Positions 13,245 through 25,070 of a DNA stretch of 64,000 nt are shown in pieces; within the stretch, counting starts at the first letter, position 1, and each line of letters begins with the position of its first letter. Source of the DNA: Pegea sp. RAD2-039 (lineage: Eukaryota; Chordata; Thaliacea; Salpida; Salpidae); assembly GCA_034620365.1 (NCBI GenBank), contig JAQGEQ010000110.1, positions 558,001-622,000 of the forward strand. The letters are read 5' to 3'. Position numbers and translations under genes: made by a program. Below the pieces are notes generated by a model, which was not told the DNA's origin, did not search any database, and saw only the letters and a program-made list of their open reading frames with translations.

Positions 13245-16200
13245 TTAGGTAGGTAATAATAAACTCTTATTTTCTTTTTTAATACCGGATATTTCTACAA
13301 CTATTGAGCGTCTGCTTAAATAGGTGTTTGGCTTTGTGTTTCTCACCTCTAAAAAAGCTTCATATAAAGCCCGAAAAGTTGGATTTACATCACCGAAAAA
13401 AGTTGAGCTAATTCCATGCACAACAGCAGCACCATCAGCTTCGGCATCCGGGCAAGTATTATCGTCATTAGAGCAAAAGTTGTTTTTGAAATTCCACTTA
13501 CACGGAAGTTGCCGAATAAGATCTACCTCACAGGAAAACACATAAAGTTTAACGACTAGAAGTTTTTAATTAATTTATTCTATTAATGATGTTTAACTGT
13601 AATAAATCTGTTTTTGTCTCAAATTTGCTCCGTCATCAGAAGCGTTCTTATAAGAATACACATAAAGATGATAAGCTCCTGTGTTGGTTGATTTTATAGT
13701 TGTAAAGCTAAATATTGAATAACTAATTGTTTACACATTTAGTCATTGTAGTTTTCAATCAATTCTTTAACATTTAAAAACGTTAACTAAATATTTGCTT
13801 ATTTAAAACATGAAACTTCTGTTTAAATTAATCAGAGAACATTGTATTTAAAAATCGGAATACTCAATTCTAATGAGCAAATAATAATCTAGTAATCTGT
13901 GTGTTTAATAAACACGAACTTAATAAAAGAGGATGCATTTAAAATCAAATGAACTTGCGTCAAAAGATTGTATTTGCAAAACATTTACATAGGAGTTAAA
14001 AATATCTTAGGATTAAATGTTTATGAGACAAGTAAGCAGTAAAACTAAGTATGATGTTGTTATTAGTATGAAGAAGATTAACTGAAGAAGTTAAACCTCC
14101 CGTAAAATGTTAGTTAATTCCTGTATTTTGTATGTACTCAAAGGAAGGACCAAGACAATCAAAAAGCATCTTATTTAGTATTAGATTACATTTACTAAGT
14201 CTACTCACACATCGGAGGTACTTTAATTGCTCAAATTTATTGCAATAAAATTGTTTCATGAGATTTATCTTTTGCTCCAAGTAAAAAAAAATATTACTTT
14301 AAATGATTATTCCACTTGATTTGCTAAAAGCAAAAAGCAAAATAAATGCAAACCTTTAATATTATTGATCACTATCCTATAGTTAGGGCTTATTTAATTA
14401 ACTGTATTACGTAAACCACTTCGCACCAGGTGACAGCCAATCGATTTTGTGTTTTTTTGACATTCAGCTCAAACTTAAATCATTTGTAAAATAAATAAGC
14501 GAGTTAATGTAAAAAATTCACTTCGTATAAACAATTGAAATGTGCTTGTTTTCAAGTGAAACTTATAAATAAAAAAGTTTTATTAAATGCAGTTTTTTAT
14601 TAGAGTTTTTTCTCAATAAGAACTTTCAAGTACATAACCTACAAGTATCTTCGTGAGAGTTACATTGTATTCATTCAAAACAATTAAATTCTTTTCATCT
14701 TTCAATTGAAAAAGTCGTGCCACAAATTGAATAACAAATTTAGAGTTTATTATGCAAACTCTTGAAGAAATTATTAATTATACTTACAATTAAATTCTTG
14801 TATGAGCTATTATTGCTTATAGAACAAAAACTTTAAGTAAGTTTCCTACTTCTAAACACGTTTTGAATTGTATTTGTATTATTTTTTTAAATGTTTGAAA
14901 TAGGAGCAAAGCAAAAATAATAAATTAACTAAACTATTATATTTTTGAGTAGCTTTTTTTTTAAATATAAATGTATTAAATATTTTTATTAATACTGAGT
15001 AATAATATTTCAAACATGTTTACAAAAACTATAAGGATTTTGATTTTAGTTTTTTACAAAATAATCTAATTAGTTTCATTTAGCTAATGTTTGATATGCT
15101 AATTTGCATGATAACAATTAATTGAAATGGATTAAACAGCTTAAACTAAAAAAGTAAGAGTAATGAACTGATTTAATGTTTTAAATAATACATTCTAATT
15201 TTTTTTTATTTCTGCTTTTTTATATAAATTCTTCTTCAAATTTTTTTATACTTGGTGCATTTTTGGTGTTATTCTACTTCTTATTATAAGAAAATTATCT
15301 AGAAAATTGCTAAGTAAAAAGATAGTTATAGCATTTATCAGTTAATAACACTTTTGTAGACTTATTGAGATATCATTAATTCATGCGATAAATTATCAAA
15401 GAATTATTTCTTAGTGTTATTCGAGAGTTACTTTACAAATCTGTTAAAATAATCTATTAGAAGTTTAATTAACGAAAAAATATTGTCAAAATAGCTTGTT
15501 GTATTTTTTCATTAGACCTTCCAGAAGTTTAATTATTACTCTAAAATAAGCAAGCAGTATTTGTGGTGTTTATTAATTGATATCAGAAAATATTAAAAAT
15601 TTATATACAATTATTAAGATCTAAATTGAGCTTAAAGTTGAATATTCTATTCTACATAATATAAATACTTATTGGCATCGTTTGAATTATTAATTTTTAA
15701 TTACTGCGTTGTATATACAAGTTTCTACTTTGAAAATTTAAACAGTTTTTTTTTAATTTTTGAAAGATGTTAAATCAGCAAGATATGTAGAATTTGGAAC
15801 GGGTTGGTATTGTTTCACAACATTTCAATTTACTAGTTGATTAATCTACTTGTTCTCAGATTTCAAAGGCTGCTTCGATAAAAGCGCTTAAATTAGCTTT
15901 TAACAAGACAATCACCAACATTAAGTTTTTTTCATCAAATACTCTGTACTGGAGTCAAGAAAGGCTTAGTGGGGTTTCAGTACTTTCATCCTCGTGTAGT
16001 TTTGAAGAGATTATGTAATTGGAAATTTTGTAAATATAAAAACGGAAATCTTTTATGTTAAGCAGCTACGAACTTAAAATGACCTGAAATGTTAGTCTAA
16101 ACTGACTTGTATGTTAAGTAACTTAATTTTTACTCCTTATAATATTACATCTTCTCTTAAAAACTTTTCATGCATCGTTAAAAAGCTTGATTTAAAAGTA

Positions 16201-19200
16201 GCAAGTAGAAACAATTTTCATCAAAACGTTGCAAGATACCGAAGATACTAGCTTGCAACTTTTATGTCCCGCTGTTTGGATGTTCGATGCCAGGCTGCTA
16301 TCATAAAAATCACTGTAGTGATGCTTTAAACCGTCTGTTTTGCCTGTATATCGTACGTAGAACAGCCTGCATTGACAGGCTGGCTGCAGAAGAGAGCACA
16401 TTGGCGCGCGCTGTGCATCTGCTGATAACAGGCACGTGTGCACCGTGCAGTCTGCGTCTGTCCAACGAGAACGACTCTTCATAGAGAGTTACAATAGTTG
16501 AAACCACGTGACTTGTCTTGCGTAGTCAGACACAGTAGAATGACATGAACGGAATTATATCTTCGCTTAACAGATATGTAATTTGCAAGAAAAAAGATAA
16601 AGATAAAAAAACAGAGGTTATAATTGAAAAAGTGTGACCTACACGTGGAACCATTCATCGCAATCCATCTGTTCTTAAAACTTATCAAAGTGTAGTGAAC
16701 TAGTGGAAATCTTTCTTTTATGCTTTTCAACTAAATTGTAACTTTACAATGTTGGGTAAACAATTAGAAAAAGATACGGTCATTTGGTAAGTTCTTCTAC
16801 CGTTATTAAGTATTTTTTAAATGAATGTTTGTGTAAACAAGTCATCAGGTTTCCAGTAGAATGTTTGATCAATATACTTTAAGGTGATTCCGTTTTAGCT
16901 TCCAATATAATTTCCTTATAATCAATTTCTGTTTAGATAATTATGATTAAAAGTTTTTTTTAACTTTACATTTATTTTCTTCCTGTTTGGAGAGAGTTTT
17001 TAATTAGAAAAGAGTTTAGTCATCACCTAGAAATTAATTAATAAAAAAATCAAAAAATTTAATCAAACTCTTAAGATCTGATTCATGATTGATAAAATAA
17101 ATTATTGATAATTTCTCATGCACACTATTAATAAACAACACAAGATCTTATTAACCATACATCAAAGAGTTTTGAATATGTTCAGCTGTCACGACTCTTT
17201 TATAAAAATCTTCAAATTCTAACATGTAAGATACTTTGTTAATCAACTTTTAAAAGTTCAAGTAAATAATTGATGCTAACAGATTATTAAAAAGCTGTTT
17301 GAAATGTCTTTTGCCAAATTTCAGTTAAGACATTTGATGAAGATCTATTTTCTTTCAAAAAATAAAAGAAAAAAAATATTAAAAAGAGTTTTGAAGGTTT
17401 ACAAAAATGAAAGATTAAGTTTCTGTAAAAGTCTAAAAACAGATTGAAAGTTTGTAAAAACGATGATATAATGTAAATCTGCCTCAACAAGTTTTAAACA
17501 TGAAAAGTTACGTCATCTGAAAGTCTACTGGTAACAAGATGCCAGTTAGTAAACCTAATGGTCACCAGTGTATAGGTGGTTGTTGTTTTAGACAAGTACA
17601 ATCTGTAGAGGCTGGTATCGAGATTGAGTTATGTATCACATCTTCGACCCTATGTCAAGTGTACTACTGAAACTTAACTTAATATTGATCAAAAGAACTG
17701 GTGGTAGAGAAAATATTTGAAACGTTCAACACTCTGAATAAAAGTTGCACATAATATCAAGTGTTGAGGTATAGAAAAAAGGATGATGTCACTGGATGCT
17801 TGACTCAATGATCTCATCTACAAGTTACTTTACTTGACTATTTGAAGAGGTCTTTTTCTTTCGTTACTTGCAGTTTAGTTTGATTCAACTATTTCGTTTT
17901 AATCTTTGTACTTTTGCTGAAATGAAACTCTACTTTTTTCAGCTCTCTGATGACTTTCAAAATTTTCTTTTCAATTCACTTTAATTTTAGAAAATTTTCC
18001 TCTTTCTTAGAGTAAATTAGATCATTATTTATTTACACCTGGTCTTTTAACTTGATTTTAAATCAACAAAACTCAAATAACTAAATCTTAAACTATAATT
18101 TGTGAAAATCAAACAAGTTCAAATTTTTCTTATAATTCATCCTATCTCTTCAGAGGATCATTTGTAGATCTAATAAGAGGCGGCAAGTGTTCTGCTGATA
18201 TATGAAAATGTGGCTGAACAGATTTTCTGCCTCTATTTCGTTTCTCATGTATCGATTTTTCGTTTCGTTCAAAAATGTCCCAGGAAAAAAGCAAAAAGTA
18301 AGAAAGAAAAAAGCAACAGTTCTAGGGAACAACTCACCGTAATTGAAGTGAAAGATAATGTTGAGAAGCTTCTGGTCATGCTCTGAACGGTCTTTGTAAG
18401 CAAAATAGTATTCTAGTAGGAAGTCAATCCCATATTTCATCTTCTTTACAGGAGCGTTTGTTGTAGCAAAAAGATTCCAATCGGTACCCAACATATGCTT
18501 GATATTGAATAAAAGTACCTGAAGTAAATAATAGAAAATTAGAAAGTAGTAAGATTAATTTTGATAAAGCATAAGCTTTAATATACAATTTTGAGAAATG
18601 ATTCATTTGAAACTTGTTTGATTGTCTCTTATAGACATCCTTTACTCATCTATATCATGTTATCTAACTGTCGTATTAGGAAAAAAGATAAATTAGAATT
18701 AAATTGATGAGTGAAAGGAATGTTTTAGTTGTATTTGCTAAATATATCAAACAAATTCCTTATTTATTTCGGTAAGTACATTTTTTCCTAATTTTAATCT
18801 ATTTTAAGAACAATTAATTTTCAAAAAGTACCCTGTAGAGCTGTAAAAGTGTTTACAATAATTTCTTTATCTATTTTGTAAACTGATTTTCGTGTTAAGC
18901 TCGTACACAATATAAAATTGGATTCGTATTCGTGATAAAACTCATGTAGCTAACTCTTTAGAAGTTCGCTTAACAAGAAAATAAAAGTGATAAACAAATT
19001 TATGCAAAGTTAATCAAAGTTGTTACCAATGTGATTCATTTTTAGCAATCAGATTATAGTTTAAATAAAGATTTGGTTAATTCACATCTAGAATATTTCT
19101 TACAGCTTTAAAATTTACCATCAGAATTTCTACAGTTTACAATTGGAATTTTATTATTAGTTCACATATTTGAACAATGTTAAAGCAAATAATGAAATGC

Positions 19201-21920
19201 AAATAAACTAAAAAAAGGAAATCTGTTTTATCTATATGGTACACAAAACTAAAATAGTACAACGGGTCAAGTTAACCACAAATTAAACGTAATTGATACT
19301 TTCTAAAGAACTCACTCCAGAATTAATTTGAAATAGGCCGCTGGAGTGAGGTATCATGTTCTCATTGTCATCTGATCCTCCAAGAGAATGACCTGCCGTG
19401 GGTGCAATTGCAATCACTTGAGGTTTTTTGAATTGCTGTAGTTCAGACCATAAATCTTCGACAGGTTTTATAAATATGATATCACTGTCACAGTAGATGA
19501 CAGCATCTGCTGTGTTTTGTAAGACCATCTGTAGAAATGTACAAAGTTATCAAAAAATTCAATTAACGGTGGGAATGTTGAGTGTTTAAGGATTTTAATC
19601 AGAATAAAAATTATAACAAAATAATTTGTATCTTATACTTGATCAATTAATAAGTACTTTTAATGGTAGAGATGTATTTAAAAATTAAACTTGTTATTTA
19701 CAATTGCTTCGAAAGCATCTGAGTTAAGTGAACTTTAGTAGTTATAAGAAGCAACATTTCCAAGAAAAGCTTATCGCAGTTGCAAGCTCTTTTTAAATCA
19801 GTTATTTTAGTTATGTTTGAAACTAAGTTTTCCGATTTTAGTCAAATCCGTCATAGTAATATGACCTCAGCGACAAAAAACAACAATTGAGGAATTTCCT
19901 TAACAACGTGTTTCGTGGAAACTGTTACGAGTATCGAAATAAGTTTTGGCTCTATCTAAACTAATCTGATCATCATTTGCTGCTTCTTAGCGCCACTTAG
20001 AGTTAGTAAAAAATTATTCAAACCAACCGGTAATAGAAGACGAAACGAACCACAGGGTTTGTACCATTTCTTCCATTCTAATTTCATATACGGAGGAAAA
20101 AACTTGTTGTATGTTTCATCTATATCATAGATCGTATAGTTTACTCGCTTTTTGAAATAGTTTGGCCACGAGTTAAGCTAAAATAAAAATAATCTTCAAT
20201 GTTTCCAGTAAAATTAAACCTTAATGAACTTTTATTGAATGTTTCAATTGTTTTATTGTAGACTTTTAGGGTACATATTTTTTTGATTTGATAATTTATT
20301 TATGTTGGAAGTATCAATGAATAAAAATTCCATTTTATGTGAAAAGTCAACTTATGTAGCAGAGATTAAGTAAAAAATACTTGAAACATAAACAGTTTAA
20401 ACAAAATAAAAACTAATAAATATAAAGAGGATAAACATAACAGTCGCCCTTAAAACAAGGTTTTATGGATAAAAACTTCGTTTCATTAATATAAGAAGTC
20501 TTTAAAATCAAAGTACCAAGCAAGCCAAAACAGCTTTTGTAAAATTCTATGCTTCAACAGGATTCAGGTCCTGTTTTTTAAATTTGTTTATAGATTTCCC
20601 AATGAATTCAAGATTTATCATCAAAGTCAATTATCGAAATTTACAACAGCCAAAATAAAATTGTTTTCAAATTGTTAGCAATGGATTTTAGTTCTTATAA
20701 AACCTTATATTATAATAGTAAAGATATGCTAGTTTGTTTGTCACTCCTTAACTAATATTATATATTTCCAAATCTTCATCAACTTGTAAAACTTTTTTGT
20801 AAAGTTAAATGTTACAGTCATGCAAACAAGCATAAATGATAAAATGTTTAATAACAAATAAGAATTTGAGATGTTTTTTAGCTAATTGAGCAGTATTTTG
20901 TAACTATTGGGTGAAGAAAATATATTTAATTGTTTGGAATTTTAAAATGACTTTTGAAATTTAGTCATAAAATATTTTATCTTATTTTGCAAGCTAACTT
21001 CTAAAACGTTTGGTTGACATTTACTGATTTATTGTCAAACAAATTACATCTTAATTAAGACAAAACTAAGCTTACTTCACTTTTAAAGATGAGTTTCATG
21101 TCTTCTTCAGTAAATATGTGGAAATGAATTAAAGAAGTTGAAAAAAGAACCACAGATTTGATCATTGTTAAGCTTTGATCGAGTGGTCTTTCAATTTCCT
21201 TAACAAAAATACTTTCGGTAAATCTAAGTTTAATTGTTTTGATTAAAGAGGCAATTTAAAATATATTTTTATTTACTTTTATATTGGATGTACATCTATA
21301 GTTTTTTAAAGGAACAGGATTTCTTCAAATAAAAAGGTTTATCCTCATGAAATACCTACTCCCAAATAAATAATCTGAGTGAATGAATTCACTTCAACAA
21401 GAGAAGAATTCATCTATGAGCCCATATATCATTTGGGTTAACTGAATATCAACTGATTTGCTGTTGTTATTAAACAACAATTCACCCTTTTTAATCATTT
21501 TTAACATTTAATTTATGATTTAGTGTGTAATTTTTTACATTCAATAATTGATTTAAACAGTAGGTTTTTGAGGAACTTTGTATATTTCTAAGATTAAATA
21601 AACAAAACTTTATATGGTTTTGGTAGACATATTTGAATATTTAACTTACTCTTGCATCCTGGTAATTAACCTTTGCACAGGAGACTAATGCTATATGAAT
21701 AATATTGGTCTCTTTTTCATTTGTACCAAACAAGTTTTTCCATGTAATTTTTACCTAAAAATAATAAACATACTTTAATAATATTTTCTACCACAGATCA
21801 ACTTTTGATTATCTTTTCTTGTACCTTATTATAATAGTTGAAATGTAGAAATAAAAAGTATATCATCGTGCAACTAACTACAATAAGAACGCCTTTAGCT
21901 TTTGTTTTGATATTTTTCAT
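13245..21920 (-). CDS. GXYLT: Glucoside xylosyltransferase (GT8 family), complete
   Basis: A type II Golgi-type glycosyltransferase that in known animals adds xylose to O-glucose on EGF repeats of Notch. Exons in transcript order are 21920-21825, 21754-21650, 21198-21076, 20177-20028, 19528-19316, 18518-18338 and 13555-13245, giving 392 codons plus TAA with every junction in frame. A short cytosolic N-terminus is followed by a membrane anchor (about residues 10-29, GVLIVVSCTMIYFLFLHF). The GT8 domain shows SCAKVNYQDAR, SLTMIKSVVLFS, HFHIFTEEDM, WKKWYKPCGSFRLLLP and the DxD metal site YCDSDIIF (DSD at 172-174). Further on come QINSGVLLFNIKHM, DQKLLNIIFHF, a CKWNF motif and VHGISSTFFGDVNPTFRALYE, in the order seen in human GXYLT1. 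Length is slightly below the ~440 aa of human GXYLT1. The acceptor of exon 3 (GTTAAG) is weak. XXYLT or other GT8 members fit less well. Confidence 0.9.
13556..18337 (-). other. 4.8 kb last intron of GXYLT
   Basis: The donor is GTGAGT (18337 downward) and the acceptor ends AACTTCTAG (13556). This is by far the longest intron of the gene. Mostly featureless AT-rich DNA, except for a compositional island at about 16,260-16,500 listed separately. No transposon or nested gene was recognised. Confidence 0.75.
16260..16500. other. GC-raised island inside the GXYLT intron
   Basis: About 240 bases with many CpG and GCGC steps (for example TTGGCGCGCGCTGTGC), sharply different from the surrounding DNA. 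It has overlapping open frames on both strands and small perfect hairpins, ATCAC-tgta-GTGAT near 16,308 and AGCCTG-cattga-CAGGCT near 16,363. No protein family matches. It may be an enhancer, an alternative promoter, a small RNA locus or a remnant of inserted DNA. Confidence 0.35.
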
Positions 21921-24900
21921 TCTTGAAATAACTTGTATTGCTTAATATAAAAAAAAATTAATTATTTTGTTATTATATATTTCAACAAATTAAATATCTG
22001 CAAATGTTTATGAGCTAAAGCTGTAAAATATATCATTTAAATAGTATTAAGAAATTGGTTTTACAAGAAAAACTCAACAAAACTTGGAAAATTATTAAAA
22101 AAACAACTTTATTTATTTTTAAGAACTGTAAGTAAGATTTTATAAAATGTTATAAAATCTTTTGAGGTTATAAATGTGACCTTACAATTTTAATAGTAAT
22201 GATAAATATAAATTATGAATAAATATATAAGAATTTAATTTTTCACTATTTTACTTGTACTTCTTAAAGCAAAATCATACAGCTAAACTAAAACTGACTT
22301 CTGCTTCCTATTTTCTCATTTTCTTTATTTTTAAGGAATTACTGAATAAAATTTACAATTGAAATCTTAATTCTTTGCTATTCTAAGCTTAAATAAAATA
22401 GTTTTTATTTTGCAAACTACAGAACCAGTTAAACTTAATGAAATGTTGATAAAATTCACCCCCAGGCAATACTAGGAAAGAATGACTTTGAATTACTTAG
22501 ATTTTTTAACAAAAACTTTAACACTAAGAATACAGTTCACAGTTAAGTTAGTATATTTTGTTATGTAGGTATGAAATGTTTAAACGTTTGTTGGGCCGAG
22601 CTTTGTAGGCTGAGGCGGTAGATTGAGAAAAGTTGAAAGAAATACTTCCTTCATGGCCTTAATTATAGTGGAAAGTTATGTGCGCTAAACTTCCTCCACT
22701 TTATTGACCTATACTTTATTGAAATGGGCCATTCACTTAGGATACTAACACCTAGATCACTATAACGTTGATGGTTTTCTCTTTGGACTAACTTCTACAG
22801 CTTCTGTATTTCTCGAAAGCAGTGGCACTATTTACCCGGGGGGGGGGGCACTTTCTGCGCTTGTTAGATCATGGTGAGCTCAAATACCAAGGTATAAATA
22901 TAAGAGCTTTACTCTGTAAAGGCTATAAGTTGAAAAATAACAGTTTATTGAATTAATGAATGTGAGACAAAGAACCGAATCAAAAATGAAAAAAGTTTGA
23001 TAAAAAACGTTTATGAAATTGTGCAAAATAAATATATCTCAACTGTTTGTAGTATTTCCATTTGTATGTTTAAGCTCTTAAACTACTAAAGTGCTAATAT
23101 TTTCTTTAGATATTGCTATTTAGTTTATACTCTTTCGTACCTAATAAAGATTGTAATAACTTTATAGTGTTATAATATTTTATCAACTCTCTTCATGACT
23201 AGCTGGTAGCCTCATAACAATTTTAACTGTTATTAAACTTAGTTAAATTTTGCATAGAGCAAAACGAGCTAATTGAAATAAAATTCAAATAAATATTGTT
23301 TTGACTCACATACTTTCTTTACAAACAAAATCAAACGTAATACAGTTTTCTTAAAATATAGTTTATGTTTGGTAACAAATACTGAGTATTTGTTTGCTTC
23401 AATTAATGCAACGTGGAAAATGACAGCACTTCCAGGAGATGCAGAATTCTGAATTTAAAGCTGGAGTTGGAATCCCTAAAGTAGCTCGTCACTGCATTCA
23501 GTTCGTTCTGGCAGCTCCTGTGACACCAGCTGGGCGCAGCTGCATCAGTCTGTCTGTTCCACTGCCTAAACTGGCTGGCGTGGAATATGGAATCCCATAG
23601 CATGGGCAACAGTTGGATGTCCATAACTTCTGCTCGCACATATACGCATGGCACATTTATACACATGATTGTTCGTGGCCGAGGTGGGCCACTTTCTTCT
23701 TCTTCTTTTGATAAATTTTGAAGCAAGATCTGAAGTAAATGTTACTAATGCTTAGATTCCTAAAAACACTTTTCAGAACTTAAGGCATTTATCAGATTTG
23801 TAACTTGAGTAATTTGAGCTCTGTAAAACTTCATCAGCAAAGCAATACTCTTAACAATTATTTCACCTCTTAAATTTCCAAAGAATTCTTTATAAAAATA
23901 TAATAGCTAACTTATGTTTAATTTTTTTTACAAAATATTTTTTCGAGAAAAAACTAACTGCTAGTTTATATAAAAAGTTTGAACTATAGTTGTAAACCGA
24001 CAATTTAACTACTTCATCATAATATCAATCATGTTGCATTTACTAATTTGAGCAACTTAGCTTCATTTATCACTTAATTTAATTGAATTAAGCACCCTGA
24101 AATTTGTAGGTTCAAAAAATGGTTTAATGGTGAGATAAGATATTGTAGAGTTTTGTTTTAAATTTTAAAAGTTTTACTGTTTTAATATAAATACTTTAAT
24201 TTGGTATACAAGATTACTTTAAACTTTCTGGCATTTATACTTTTACCTGTCGTTTCTTTCTTTTCGTTATTACAAAAACTCAAAATTTTGAGTAAATATT
24301 TCAACTGTCCTTTCCAAAATCTTATAATTGTTTTTTTAAAAAATAAAAAATACTAAAAGAAGTTTTATTCTAATTTTACCGAACATAATTATATTGTTTA
24401 ATTTTTACGAAATCTCCAATATAAATATTGTTTTGGTTCATACCAGTTGGTTACATTGTTGGTGTTTTACCGTGAGCAAGTTATATCAGTTTGTTTAGTC
24501 ATTTGCACTGACTTTTTTCTTGTTTATTATATTAAACAGGATTTTTCCTTTTTAATAAATTTTCTTAAGAGAATATATAGTTTTTCGTTTAAAAAGTTGA
24601 ACTAAATTTAAAAATAGTCACCAGAAAGCAGAACTTTTATTACCCAATAAAGCTTTACTCTAGTTATTTAAAGTTCTAGATTTTATAATTCTTAAAATTT
24701 TAAAAATATTTTAAGTTATAAGTAAAAAGTCAATAGTTTTTAAATTTGAATAATATGTAAATGTTTTTATTATAATGGTTTTGCTCAAATAAAACAAGGA
24801 GTTTATACATGACTAGCTTTTATGGAAAAATTTGTTAGTAAATTTTCATTAAGTTTGTTGCTTGAGTAGAGTTCAAAATAATTATATTTTCGTTTTATTT

Positions 24901-25070
24901 CTTTTTCTTTTACAGAGTTTAACATTATCTAATTTTCATTTACTTTGGCAAAATATTTTAGTGATAAATTTTAGATTCCACTTTAAATTTTTATACTTTT
25001 GTAAACATTCTGCTGATTATACATTTTTTATTTTTCTAGCAAGTCACAAAGTTATGAATAATTGTTAACT
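21921..25070. other. Shared upstream region between GXYLT and the sushi gene
   Basis: A 3.15 kb head-to-head intergenic region that should hold both promoters and 5' UTRs. It is AT-rich apart from a patch at 22,560-22,900 with a run of ten G (22,838-22,847, preceded by CCC) and a GC-raised island at about 23,400-23,730. No TATA-type element could be assigned with confidence. Confidence 0.5.
23400..23730. other. GC-raised island between divergent genes
   Basis: About 330 bases of balanced composition in very AT-rich DNA. The minus strand stays open for 107 codons (23726-23403), with a short acidic stretch near its start, but I recognise no family. Its place between two divergent start codons suits a promoter or a 5' exon of GXYLT; this is inference. 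Confidence 0.35.

Noticed and set aside
22838-22847. Run of ten G as a possible G-quadruplex or telomere-like element
   Set aside because: A single isolated homopolymer without further G runs; probably simple slippage or a sequencing-sensitive site.
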